From the NCBI GenBank assembly GCA_964023205.1, contig OZ026840.1:28896064-28960063 (forward strand): DNA of 64,000 bases. The letters run 5' to 3'. This DNA comes from Lutraria lutraria. Taxonomy: Eukaryota; Mollusca; Bivalvia; Venerida; Mactridae. Below, one piece after another: positions 44,453 through 57,259 of the stretch; within the stretch, counting starts at the first letter, position 1; the number at the start of each line of letters is the position of its first letter. The notes beneath the pieces are model-generated. The model was not told the DNA's origin, did no database searches, and worked only from the letters and a program-made list of their open reading frames with translations. The translations under genes were made by a program, and so were the position numbers.

Positions 44453-45419
44453 ATTTATTGATGTGTTAAACAGACAGACTGAAATAAAAAAGGACAAACA
44501 CACTTCTTCCTTTACTCTTGGCAATAAATAAAATACTCAACAACTAACCAATGTATATAAGTGACACCCTAATTAAGGAGCAGCATTAAGATCGAGTCTA
44601 GTAAACCTGATAGTTGCTATGTATTTTTTTCCCAGCCTGTCCTTTTAATTTCAAACGTATATTTGGATCTTCAGTACTTATTTACAATGATTACAGACGT
44701 ATAACTATCATGATTTCTACTCTATGTTTGCTCCAACATTCGAATATTAAAGACACAAGCTGTGGATATTTCAGATATTCTTATCGTTGAAGTTTATATT
44801 CCTCGCTATCTAAAAGCGGATCATGTAACGTGACAAGAAATTTGTGTTCATTACGTTAAATATCTAAAACAAACTTACCATATTTGTTAAATGTAATCAG
44901 TTATCAAATTACTGATTTACTGTCAAATTCAAATTAAACATTACAGTGCACATTTTATCAAAAGAACGATGTCACCTTGAATGATTGTTCTCAAAAGACT
45001 TAAATTTATCATTCCAATTTAAATGCATATGAACAATGATTAAGTGCATAATTTACAAAACACCGTAATATATAAAAAAAATACGATGAATTATAGAATA
45101 GTTTAAATAAATCGCATAAGCAATCATTAATTGAATGCATGATTTACAAATAGAAAAGCAAATAAAAGATAAGGGGTAACATATGAGAAATTGCAAATTT
45201 GAGATAATAATTTTATTTTTGCAAACATTGTACGTAAAACTTTGTTCTGTTCGACGATATTTCCTAAGACATTTGATTCCATGGACTTTGTGTGTGAGTT
45301 TATCAACGAACTTGAATACAATTGAATACGATAATATCCGAAAATTATCCAAAATTACATGCAAATTAATGTAGACTCAACCTACCTCTTAATAGTTAAT
45401 TAGCCTCAATATCGCAGTC
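44453..45419. other. 5' flank of gene B
   Basis: 44453-45020 matches the flank of gene A. 45095-45398 matches 19370-19729 and then 25040 onward, showing the join that lacks the 5.3-kb element. Frames at 45053-45374 are not kept in unit A. Confidence 0.6.
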
Positions 45420-45933
45420 GTTCGCGGTGTTGCTCGGCAAAAAAGAAAGTGCGTTAGAATGGCATGAAATTTGGAGGAGTTATACCTGAAGTAGCAGCGA
45501 TTACGAAAATATAGTTCTTTTTACAGTTTGACGTCGGTAACCTAGCAACTAAACGACGTTAAAACGCCACCTAGCGGCACCAGCTATGTGAACGACTCGT
45601 TGTACTTTTTCCCTTATAGCTTTGCTATAAATTGTCATAGATTGAAAATTCGCACTTTGCGAATGAGCGAATGCAGTTGTCTACCGAATGGTTTTCATCA
45701 ATGCTTTGAATATCTATGACCGCCCGGCGTGTCGGAAATTAATCGACGTCAAAACGTCAATATGGGAACGTTATTTCGACGTAAAATATTCAGATAAATG
45801 CAAATGTAGCTAAAACGCCGTGGTAGAAGTTTTTCAAAAATTAACATTATGTAAAACATTCATTTATCTACACATTAAGCGAAAAAAATCCATACCTCTT
45901 CAGGCTACTTTTTTCAGTATCGTAACGTTTCCT

Positions 45934-46499
45934 AAAGTCATACCATGCCAAAATGACGTAAATCATTAAGCACATAAAGACAACGTTTGGTTGGAGCAAT
46001 ATTCATCAAATTTGGTTGTTTTATCTAAGAGTTGATAATCTGATTTATACTTTAACTTGATCATGAAGACATCGATGTATGAAAAATATTATTGTGAAGA
46101 GAAAAAATCCGAAACACTGTATGGTCAAAGATGTACATGTTCGTTTTTGTTTAAATTTGTACACGCCACAAGGTCATGTTGAATGCACATACAAATATAT
46201 ATGCAATTTATGACCAGTTGCTGCGTTTTGGACACGAATGAAACTCACATAATGACGGAAAAAATGTTACTAACGTATTTTTTATTCAAACTGAGTGTAT
46301 GTAAACAAAATGCGGGTGCACGTAAATGGAAAATTACGGGCAGAAAAAATATCTCGCGAATCTCGAACTTGCCAGTGATCGGGGGTAACTTATGAAAGCC
46401 GGTTGATTATGAATATAAATTTCTGACTATAAACATATCCTTTTACTTTTTACCTATAATCGCTCACAAGAAGAAAAGACTACTATTAAGAAAAAAATG
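45934..46499. other. Interior of the inverted-arm element
   Basis: AT-rich, no recognised gene. A 70-codon frame at 46183-46395 has no domain. Confidence 0.45.
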
Positions 46500-46800
46500 A
46501 ACCCGGAGCCATCATTTGAACAAACTTGGTAGATGTCTGCTAGACAATGTTTCACACCAAATATCATAGCTCAAGGACTTGCTTCGGACAAGAAGATTTT
46601 AAACGATTTCATATATTTATGATTGTATGTAAAATTAAGTAACTCCCGTGACGGGGCCAATTTTTACCTCATGACCATAATTTGAATGAACCAGGTAGAG
46701 GTCTACTAGATAATGCTACATGTACAAACCAAGTATCTATGCTGTAGATATTGTTGTTTATAACAAGTTAAGAATTATTTTAAAGATTTTCTTAATGGTT
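46500..46800. repeat. Bivalve-type dispersed repeat
   Basis: Two diverged monomers of about 165 bp sharing 'aacttggtagatgtctgcta' / 'aaccaggtagaggtctacta' (46524 and 46689), with 'ctcccgtgacggggcc' between. This word set is familiar from molluscan dispersed repeats. Confidence 0.5.
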
Positions 46801-46893
46801 GCCACGAGTTCTGCATGGATTTTTTTATAACTTTGGTAGATCAATTTTGTACAGCGCGCTACACACCTTTATTTTCAATTGACACCGCTAACT

Positions 46894-49538
46894 ATACCCA
46901 ACTTTCGCGGACATGCTGATTTGGAAAATCGATAAAAAATTTACATTAAACAAAGAAGGGGGTTTTCACTATAATCGTCATAACTTTTATTCGATTTAAA
47001 ATACGAAATTTGTACTCATCACAAAAGTTTAATTAATATTTTATCTTTCTAATGATGTATTTTTTATTATTTTGAATTAATTCTTTCTTCGACCCTTTTG
47101 CGTTTGAAAAAGACACCTATCGATTCCCTCTATATTCAATGTAAAAAGCGTAAAATTGGTAGATTTTTCAATGAAAATTTGATATTTTCAGCATCATAAC
47201 TTTTTTGGGGGAAATGTGATCAAATTTGTACTCATTGCATTCGTTTTGAAAATTTAATTTCTTTCACCATGTAAAATATGAAAACAATCAAATAATATCT
47301 TCTTCGACCCTTTAGATGATTTTTAAAACTACCCCTTAGATTTTTTTAAGTTCAATTCGTCAATCGTTCGGCAAATCTCGGACATTTACGTACGTTTTCG
47401 GAAACAACGATCATTTGGCGAAGATCATATCTGCTGATTAGGTATCTATGTATATACAGCCACAGCATGATGTATTATACAGGGTAATAAACATTGGACG
47501 CGTTGAATCAAGTTTTAGGATAATTGAGGTTGAAGACTAAAACATATTACAACATGGATGAAAATATTAGAATATGTGAAATATTTTACTTTACTTCCGT
47601 ATAAAAGCAAAATCGATATTTATAACCAAATTTGTTGATATTATAAAAAATAACATAAAAAAATAAATGGTTTTCACTATTGTTAAAGCCCCATTAGCTT
47701 TTTGGATGTTAAAATTGAAGTAGGTCTTATTTTACCTAGACAGATGTGAAACTGACTTTTACTTTCAATAAAAACGTTCCAATTTTTTTATCACAAAGTA
47801 TATATAGAAATACAGCACAGTATTTTTTAATCATGTTGCAAAAAATAAGAAAAGGCATCTGACAACTATTTTATGAGATATGCCTAATGGAAGGCATTAT
47901 GTAAATATTTTACAGATCAAGTAATATATATTTCTTATATTTTACGATTGTTCTAATGTTTTCATCTATTGTTCTAATTGACCTTAAATAGACGATGACA
48001 TTTCATTAAATGAAATTTATTATTAATTCATTTTTGATAATATAATTATATGCTAAATATATCATTTTGGCATACGTCCACATGTCACTTATAAAAACAT
48101 GTCATAAAATAATATAGATTACCTACTTTGTATATCTATTTTTTCAATGATGTGTCAACAAAGGAAGGATAATAAAATCATATTTTTGAGATCCCTTTAT
48201 ATGGTTGCTAACTTTACCTGATTATTGATTTTTTATACGCATCTCACATTGACTCACAAACAATTGGGCACGTCGAGTTATATTTGTTAGATATAATTTC
48301 AATCAAATTGCAGAAATTGATTGTACTGTTTATATACACCAGGGCCCGTATTCACAAACCAACTAAGATGAACAATTATCTAAGAATCCCGAAATTATCT
48401 TAGTTTTCGCCAAGTTTTGCTAACTTTGTAAGATTTTTCTTAACTTTCGTCTTAGAGTGAAAAACATTCTTAGAAAAATTCTTAAATCGACGATTTTTAT
48501 CTTAAAAGTTTAGTCAAGGTACGAGGTGTCTTAACTTAGATAAAAACAAAACGAAAATGGATGCTTCGTCGAACTCATTATTTTTCTATATCTAAGAAGA
48601 TTCCGGATTCTAATCGATTGATTTCTAGGATTATGAACTTTTAAACACTTTTCTGTCGTTAAACAATTTATGGTGACATTAGTAAAGACAGATATCAGTG
48701 ATTAATGTGATTTTGATGTGATAAACATTTAGACAGATAAACATTGCTTTACATGAACACTTTTGGGTGTAAATATATTCAGCCACTGTTTTGCTGTATT
48801 AATGTTTGATATGAACATGAAATCCAAGGATAACTGTATAATCTTAAATCTTTATTACCTTGTATAAATTTTGTTGTGAATGCCCATATTGTAATGTTTG
48901 TTCCAGCTGAAAGCACATGCATGCAAGTACTTCTTTGTGAATTTAGTATAGCATCAATTATAACTTAATTATTCTTTTGTGCAGTGTGTTGAATAGAGTA
49001 TAATACAGGTATGAGCTATTTTAAAACTACCAGTATACATATACAATTGTATCAGGCCTTGGCAATATGAATTCAGTGAAGTAAATGATATCAGTAATCT
49101 TTAAAATAAAATGCATTTGTATGAATTTGAAATAAATGCTGCACACCTGAAAGATGTTTTTGTTATTAACCATTAATGTTCAGTTATGGATGAAACATTA
49201 TACAGCCATGTTTCAGTAGTGAGAATAAATGTATTGTAAGCTAATGTGTTTATATGCAGAATAGAATCAAATTACTATTTGACTGTGCATACAATGACAA
49301 AATTATTACTAGGATCTTTGAATTTTGTCTTCTCATAATATTCGCATTTGCAAAATTAATTTTACTGATGAAACAAATTAATGTCAATATCATACGTTTC
49401 TGTCCATTTTAACGACGTACATAATAGTTGGGACATGCTCTTGAAAGTCATATCAGAGATCCAAAAGTTATACAGTGAAATATCTAATAAAGTTAAATAA
49501 AGATACTCGATAAGGCCATGTCCGCCAAAGTTGGACAT
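46894..49538. mobile_element. 2.6-kb TIR element, copy 2
   Basis: Same 21-bp ends as 22149-24932 and nearly identical throughout, with small indels and without the 25-bp palindrome. It is nested in a different host element from copy 1. Confidence 0.65.
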
Positions 49539-50460
49539 AGTGAATTTTATTTTCTTGATTGTCACATTTATCGAATACTGAACTAAATCAGATTAATTTC
49601 AGGACACGTGACGACGGTTGGTCACTCGACAAAGAATTGTGTAAATTTCGCCGAAAAGTCAGCGGCTGAAGAAGTTCAGTAAATCAAATTTTGCATTTAA
49701 CTCAAAAGTCATCATTCAAATTATGTTTGTCCTGGATGTTGAGAAAAATTATAGGTTTTCAGTGTGAATGAAGTCGCTGTGAAGTTGCAAAAATCTTTTA
49801 CGAAAAACTAAACTTGTCATCGGATGCAAAGCTTATTAAATAACTACATGTTGCGCTAAAATTACAGCGAGCGGAGGCTTACAATCAACCATATAAATCT
49901 GACATTAAGTCGTCATGGCATTGATGGGCCAAGCCAAGATATCACGTGATACTTGTACTCTGCTAACTGTACGTGACTGAACGTGTTATATTTTGTATAT
50001 CAACCGATTATCATGTATTGTAAAATACACATTACTTACAGTACAGCTTTTATTGAGGAGTGAAAAAATGTATGTAAGGAATCAATACCGGTACTTTATA
50101 TTATTGATAGTAAAAAAAATATCATGATATGTTGTTATCTTCAAAATACAATGTATAAACAACAGAGTTAACATAGAAACGTTATTGTTTTAATAATACG
50201 GTAGCATATCGACATTAATATTTTTATGACTGCATACATTACAACTTACTAAAAGAAGATGATAGACTTGTCGGCAAAAGCATTTATTGCCGACTAAAAA
50301 GTATATTACGTTCCTAACTATAATCGTTGGAATTGTTAAAAGTCTACAAATATCTATTATGGAAACATAAAATTAACATGCGCTTACAATAAACCAAGTA
50401 TAAAGCGCGAAAATGACCTAAATAATGACGTAAATACGTTGTTTTCATTTCAAGTGGTGC
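49539..50460. other. Interior of the inverted-arm element
   Basis: AT-rich, no gene or repeat recognised. Confidence 0.45.
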
Positions 50461-50974
50461 AGGAAACGTTACGATACTGAAAAAAGTAGCCTGAAGCGGT
50501 ATGGATTTTTTTCGCTTAATGTGTAGATAAATGAATGTTTTACATAATGTTAATTTTTGAAAAACTTCTACCACGGCGTTTTAGCTACATTTGCATTTAT
50601 CTGAATATTTTACGTCGAAATAACGTTCCCATATTGACGTTTTGACGTCGATTAATTTCCGACACGCCGGGCGGTCATAGACATTCAAAGCATTGATGAA
50701 AACCATTCGGTAGACAACTGCATTCGCTCATTCGCAAAGTGCGAGTTTTCAATCTATGACAATTTATAGCAAAGCTACAAGGGAAAAAGTACAACGAGTC
50801 GTTCACATAGCTGGTGCCGCTAGGTGGCGTTTTAACGTCGTTTAGTTGCTAGGTTACCGACGTCAAACTGTAAAAAGAACTATATTTTCGTAATCGCTGC
50901 TACTTCAGGTACAATTCCTCCAAATTTCATGCCATTCTAACACACTTTCTTTTTTGCCGAGCAACACCGCGAAC

Positions 50975-52309
50975 TACCTTAAGTCGAAATAAAGTGATAA
51001 AAGTAATAATAAAAATAAATTGATATTATAAAATATAAAAATTCTGCTTTAAAAATGAATGCGAGTTTATTTAATGATTTAAAACGCGGAGAAAATATAC
51101 CTATCGAAAACAAATACCTTTCTTACCTTTTGACTATTTCCTGAACAAATTTGTGAGCAGACTGAAGACCGCCTATATGTATAGTAACTATACGTAGTAA
51201 AAATAAACTTTGCATGACGCATTTAGTACGCCTAACCCTGTATGTAATAATTCATTCCAAAGGACACAAGATACGAATCACATCCACATTTACAATATAC
51301 ATCATGAGTGAAACTATTCTGCCTATAAATAGGTGACATGCTTTATCTTTATTGCATTTAAAAGAGAGTTGAGATTTAAAAGTAATAATTCTTCATTTTG
51401 AACATATAACCTTGAGAAAGAAACAATCATTTCTATATCACATGACATATGCACTCAATTTCGTCCGCATGGCGGATGTAGAAAAACAGAGGACTTTGGC
51501 TCGCATCGAAATACATGCGCGCCGACCGAGTGACGACTGGAAAGCTGAACCATCGTTTAGTTTCCAAAAAAATGGATCTACTAAAATAAGAGAACTGTGC
51601 ATCACTAGTATTTAAAATAGGGCTGAAATTTTGTTGTTGTCGTACCTTTCCATTGGGTGGGTCTAAAAACTCATAGCTCTTCAAGTCGTTCTAGGCTTAT
51701 TTGTGGCGTAACATCATATTACTTATGTGTTTTAATGAATTCACTTCAAATATAAACTGCAGCTCATAATTGAATGGAAAACGTGTTGTTATTGAAATGC
51801 AATTCTTTTCCATAGCAATATTGGCAGGACGTCATTTTTGACTAAAGTTCTAAGGTTGGAGTTCGCTGGGTCCATATGTTCGTCCGTTGTATAAAGTAAA
51901 GCATTATGCTAAAATCATCCCTGTCGCCAGTAGAAACAAAATGAAATTCAATGACTGTGTGTTTGTAATATACTGGTTTGACGAGATAGTCACCAGCAAA
52001 TTATTTTTTTTATCATAAGAACATGCATCTTGATATTTTGCAACGCATTAGATTTGGACTGTCGCCAAGCGTCTTTAATCTTGAAGGCCATGAGTGTGTG
52101 CAAATACATAATTGATAAGCAGATCACATATTCATACGAGTATAATTGTTTGTATAGCATATAGCCTTTGTAAACTGTCACTGACGTGTAAGGATGAGAT
52201 AAGGCTTTATAAGAACGTATACGAATAAATAATCCTAATGTTTATCTATTCATGTCACGTTTTGTATTATGTTTGTTTGTAACAAGATTCATGTAGGTAA
52301 ACGTTCCTT
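50975..52309. other. Duplicated then unique non-coding DNA
   Basis: 50980-51225 matches 25060-25290. 51240-52309 has no counterpart in unit A and no recognisable gene; 60-80 codon frames at 51412-51684 and 51990-52181 lack domains. Confidence 0.5.
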
Positions 52310-53272
52310 AATCAAAGTACTGAGAGTACTGTCAGGAACGGAGGTAAATCCATCCATAAAAAATCGAGAACTTGGTGAACAGTTCACGAAATGTTCATGA
52401 GCTTATTTATGAACAGTTCATGATTTTATTCGTGTTCTACAAATTGGACACTAGGTACATGAACTTGGTCCCTATGAAGTTCATGAACAAGTGTTCAACA
52501 ACAAAGTTTTAAGGTTCATACAGTTCAATGTGTGTATACAAATCAAAGTGCTGAAGGTACTGAACTTGTTTGGGTTTTCAGCAAGTAATTTCTCACTGTA
52601 TGTCATGACTTTTAGAGTGTAGCTTTTCCTTGATAATTGTGGTTAATCGGCTAATGATGTACATTTTGTCAAGACTATATACTTGACCCTCAAATTCTAA
52701 TTCATAATTAAGATAACACCCCTGTTGAGAATTCATGAAACCTCATAAACTGTTCATGAACATGATCTGTTCATGAACAGTTTATGAGGTTTCATGAATT
52801 GTTCATCAAAGTTAATCAAACGGTCATCATAATAACTCATCAACAGTTCATGAACCTAAGTTTCATGAACTGTTCATCAACTGAAGTCCGTGAACAATTC
52901 ATGAAACTAAACGAACTGTTCATGAACATCATAAGTTCATGATCCGTTCAGGAAGTTTAATGAATTGTTTATCAAAGTCCATCAAAGGTTCATCAAAATA
53001 ATTCATCAACAATTCTTGAACCTAATGGAAAACACATTTTCGATATAAAGATTGCCTAAGATTCATAGATTAGTTCATGGACATTTGTTCATGAACTTCA
53101 TGTCCAATTTGTAGGTCATGAATAAATTCATTAACTAGTCATGTATAAACTGATGAACATTTCATGAACTGTTCATCAAATTCTCGACAGGGACAGACCT
53201 TTAATGTTTTAAGGCTGGTTTTATCTAACACAAGTAAACTTCGTTCCTGACAGTTTTCTCAGTTCTTTGATT
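52310..53272. mobile_element. 963-bp TIR element packed with GTTCATGAAC palindromes
   Basis: Ends: AATCAAAGTACTGAGAGTAC at left and the complement of AATCAAAGAACTGAGAAAAC at right; both continue with 'tgtcaggaacg', about 35 bp of TIR. The interior (52365-53185) is crowded with GTTCATGAAC or one-change variants on an irregular 20-45 bp spacing. A second end-like word, AATCAAAGTGCTGAAGGTAC, lies inside at 52545. No coding frame. Confidence 0.7.
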
Positions 53273-53629
53273 TGTTAAGCAATGGTTGCTGTGGCATTGA
53301 TTTGTCAATATTAACATAGTTTTAATAGTTGTCAAGCCGCGAGTGTGCTAATAATACATCAATAACAACTTGAGCTATCTCCGTCGTAATCGTACCCGAG
53401 AAATACGCCTCGTACATAAGTGTAGGGATACAAACTTTGGGTATGCGGTTTCCGGTTACTATTTTCAAAACAAGGTACTCATTTTTATAGAATCATACTC
53501 AAAATTACAGTCTTTCAGACGTGATTATCGTTCGCGATTGATAAAATGGGCATCGAGTACCCATTGAAAATGAAGCAGGTTGTTTCCATCGTTGGATTAA
53601 CCGGATGGAAAGTAGCCCGTGAACATCAA
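53273..53629. other. No recognisable gene
   Basis: Spacer; a 65-codon frame (53370-53567) lacks a domain. Confidence 0.45.
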
Positions 53630-54790
53630 CAAACAAGAGGGCCAAGATGGACCTATATCGCTCACATGACAATCATTGTTCACTCTTAAAACATTGTTTT
53701 GAACATGTGACCTAGTTTTTGACCCCAGATGACTCATGTTAGAATTTGTCCTACATATAGATAAGACATACATTCTAACAAGGTTTGGTGAAGATCCGAT
53801 TAAATTTGACATCTACAGTGTTAATAAGGTTTTCCTAAGTTTTGACCTCGTGACCTTGTTTTTGACCTTAGGTAACCCATATTTGAAAATGTTCTTAATA
53901 TCATTGAGACAAACAATCTGACAACGTTTGGCGAAGATCCTATTAAGACCGTGACATCTAGAGCTTTAACAAGGCTTTTACCTAAGATTTGACCTGCTGA
54001 CCTAGTTTTTTAACCCCACTGACCCATGTTCGATCTTGTCCCACATATTATTTAGGCAAACATTCTGACAGGGTTTGATGAAGATCCAATCATAACTGTG
54101 ATATCTACAGTGTTAACAAGGTTTTCCTAAGATTTGATCTAGTGACCTAGTTATTGACCCCAGATGAGATATATTTGTGCATGACCGTTATATCATTAAA
54201 ATTAACAATTTGACAAAGTTTGGTGAAGATCCAATCATAACTGTGAAATCTAGAGTGTTAACATGGTTTTTCGTAAGATTTGACCTTAGGCTAGCGACCT
54301 AGTTTTGACCACGATAATCCATGTTCGAAATCGTCCAAGATATTATAAAGACAAGTATTCTGACAAGGTTTGATGATGATCCAATTAAAACAGTGACTTC
54401 TAGAGTGTTCACAAGGTTTACCTGCAATTTGACCTGGATTTTGACCGGAAATGAATCATTATCATACTTGACCTACATATCATTAAAATAAACATTCTGA
54501 CAAAGTTTCATGAAGATCGAATCAAAACAGTGAATTCTAGAGTGTTCACTAGGTTTTCCCTTATTTGGCCCTGGTGACCTAGTCTTTGACCCCCAAATGG
54601 CCCATTATCGAACTCGTCCGGGATTTTGTCAATATATTAACATTTTGACCCAGTTTTCCGAAAATTGAGCCAAAAATGAGTGTGTTTACAAGGTAAAGTT
54701 TGACGACGCATGACGTACGACGCCGGATGCCGGACGAAGACTGATCACAAAAGCTCACACTGAGCAAAAGTGCTAATGTGAGCTAAAAAT
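53630..54790. repeat. Bivalve tandem-core repeat
   Basis: 5' part 'agagggccaagatggaccta' (53637), then about seven diverged monomers of ~147 bp each starting near 'gacctagtttttgacccc' (53710, 53852, 53999, 54145, 54297, 54430, 54585) and containing 'gtttggtgaagatcc'. 3' part has 'gacgacgcatgacgtacgac' and 'gatcacaaaagctcacactg'. I know this arrangement as one of the commonest repeats in bivalve genomes; a non-autonomous transposon with a tandem core is likely. Confidence 0.85.
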
Positions 54791-55132
54791 GGCGACATGC
54801 CTATTATGTCCGAAGCATTTTTCTTTAGACAAACGCTGAGGATTCTGATTGAGCCTATCTGGCACTATAACAAATATGCCATTGACCATATTAATATACT
54901 ACTCAAAATTTGGTAAGGATCACATTTTTAATCGGTATGGTATTATTTACACCCACAAGATATGAACTTAAGTTATCTTCAAAGATCTATACCTGCATAT
55001 CATGAGTGCAACATGTAATCCATAAATTAAATCATTCGAGCGTAACGAGCGTCGAAATTAGGATATGGTAAAAATAGACATTTTATGGGTATGTGTGGGG
55101 AATAAACAATTTAAGGAAAATTAGCAAAAGTG
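54791..55132. other. No recognisable gene
   Basis: 54825-54890 matches 25310-25385; the rest is AT-rich spacer. 'gagcgtaacgagcgtc' at 55039 is a short GC-rich palindrome-like motif. Confidence 0.5.
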
Positions 55133-55498
55133 CTAACTTTTGTGTTTAGCATCGAAACTGATGTCCTTGGCGTAAAAAAACACAGCCTGACATCGACTCC
55201 TCATGCTTTTGATGAGCTGTCCAATCTTAAATTGTGGGATTCGTACCCATCCTTCCGGAAGTGCCTCTCTGAGCTTTCTGGTGGTTGTTGGCTGAACAGG
55301 ACGCTCAGATATCGCTCTCTGTAGCATATCCCAGAGGCGTTTGATGTAATTTTTGTCGGGAGATCGAGTGGGCCAGTACATTCTAGCAATAGTTTCCCTT
55401 CCAAGATACTGATTGTTGTCAGTGGCCCTATGAACACGGGCATTATTGTTCATGAAAATGAACTCTGGACCACATAGCACCTGCGTATGGACGAACAT
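55133..55498 (-). pseudogene. Tc1-like transposase C-terminal fragment, catalytic residues lost
   Basis: A 121-residue frame with the ending of Tc1-type DDE transposases: FIFMNNNARVHRA, ETIARMYWPTRSPDKNYIKR, LWDMLQRAI, then 'WVRIPQFKIGQLIKSMRSRC'. Intact relatives have D in the 'N-D-N-A' box and E in 'N-P-I-E-x-L-W'. Here these are N and K, so both visible catalytic positions are altered. The DNA-binding N-terminus and the first Asp are missing, and no TIRs are recognisable. It remains open over 366 bp, which suggests recent decay. Confidence 0.85.
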
Positions 55499-56040
55499 AC
55501 ATACACTTTATTTCCACTTTTCAGTGATTTACAATTGCATTTAAATAGCATACATAAATTACAATGATTTATAAGGAAAGTGAAAGAATGCAATTGTGTT
55601 CATTTCTTCATGACGTGTATATGTACAATAAATAAGATAAATATATATACTTTGTCAGTAAATTTGCAACTTAAGTTTAAAAAGTGCTTGTAATTTAATG
55701 AACTTGGCTCAACTTGGTTGACAGAATTAAAGAATGTTTTGCTCAAAAAGTGATTGAGTGAAAATTATATGATATGAGTCTCGAAGGAAGTCTGCCGTTG
55801 AAGAATTTTCTTGGCTACCTATATTTTCTATAAGTTCTGATCCATCCTGATAAAATATAATGCATTCGGCAAATTTTCTTTAACCAATCAAACACGATGC
55901 AAACAATGCATAAATCTAAGTTCAATTTTAAGAATTTAGTATAGTTTAAAATTTCTACGTGCACTTTTTAGTAATATTGCAATAAATATTTATATCAGTA
56001 ACATATTTACATAGTGAATACTATGTATACAATGAATGAA
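55499..56040. other. No gene; partly duplicated DNA
   Basis: 55850-56035 matches 25500-25705 of unit A. The rest is AT-rich. Confidence 0.5.
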
Positions 56041-56399
56041 ACTAAATGTGTGTAGTTTTAAGATTTCAGAATAATTTTAAACTTTTAATTAATATGCTTC
56101 ATCGAATATTGATTTGTCCCCTGGCTAAGGACACCCGACAGTTTTTAGTTCAACGCAACCAAATAAATCATGTATAAATCAAATATATTATGCACGTATT
56201 TATAACATGGTTGCATGAGGTATTGTCAAACCTGTGAACAAAGGCCAGGGGTTATCAGTTTGTTCCTAACAATCAATGACAGGTTTTAAAAGACGGACTT
56301 TATTTCCAAGGTGATCTTTATCCGAAGATGGCCACTAATATAGGTTTTTACATTATGCTATTTTTTAGAAGTTCCGTCCATTATGATTGCGCTACAAAA
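56041..56399 (+). pseudogene. Second copy of the LINE C-terminal fragment, deleted
   Basis: 56045-56280 matches 29160-29395 and 56279-56393 matches the first 120 bases of the LINE fragment at 29396. The LWN-LP block and 3' UTR are deleted; the sequence jumps to the match of 29957. A one-base loss ('aaaagacgg' for 'aaaagaacgg') shifts the frame. Confidence 0.65.
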
Positions 56400-57259
56400 T
56401 TAGCTGACATCATTATTCATTTCAGAAAAACTGATAACATTGTATCTATGTATCTGGTTGTTTTTATCAATACAGTTTAATAGAACAGAGCATAACTTTA
56501 TTAAAGACAAGTCATGTACATCGTACATATAGTTGTGTAATACATCATAAACATCAAGGTCAGCAGTAATAAAAAGAGCAAAATTTATAATCATCTTGCC
56601 TACATAAGAATGAAATAGTCAGAAATTCATATCATACAATACAATATATAAACCACTCGTATACTCGACAACTAGGATGTAAATACAATATCATTTTACA
56701 TTTTTATATTATCTCTGGTTGTTCATCACATTTATACGTATATTGGTTGCAATTTTGCAGTATAGAGTTAAATTAAACATTACATTTTTTGTCACAATTT
56801 TTCATTAAACTGATAAATTTAAACATACTATTATAATACAATTCATTAATATAGGATTTACATGTATGAGAGTATACAGTACAAATGATTTATACTTTGA
56901 CATCGGCACATCTATGTCTTGGAAAGGGGAAGAACTCTTGGTAACCCAATCTTGTAATATTCTTGTTCTTGTTTATCTTCCCCTTGAAAGTAATACTCAA
57001 ACCATATGTAAAAGGTTCTTTTCGTTTATGCAAATGTCTATAAGACGTTCTTGTAACATCATCTTTTCTTCTTACAGTCTGAGTGTTGATGTGTATTGCG
57101 TCTTCGATTTATCGTCGAGTGACCAGTTACATTGTTCGTTACATTGAGACCGAATCGGTGGTCAGTCAGTCAGAACGAACCACCTATAACAAACGTGACT
57201 GCACTTAGGCCTGAACAATGTTTGTTTCTGGTTACACGCTCATTAAAAAGGGTCATAGG
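56400..57259. other. Duplicated non-coding DNA
   Basis: 56400-56470 and 56880-57259 match 29955-30480 of unit A; 56470-56870 is private and AT-rich. At 56945-56965 it shows the empty site of the 79-bp MITE. Confidence 0.6.

Larger units (their letters stand above)
45420..50974. mobile_element. 5.6-kb element with 514-bp inverted arms, private to unit B
   Basis: Left arm 45420-45933 and right arm 50461-50974 are inverted copies, about 97% identical by eye. Unit A passes through the site without it (about 25046-25068). Arms begin GTTCGCGGTGTTGCTCGGC and contain several GACGTC/AACGTC words. The interior holds a nested 2.6-kb TIR element, a bivalve-type repeat and no long frame. I see no clear target duplication and no transposase, so it may be a large fold-back element or two opposed copies of one repeat that trapped the DNA between them. 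Confidence 0.7.
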
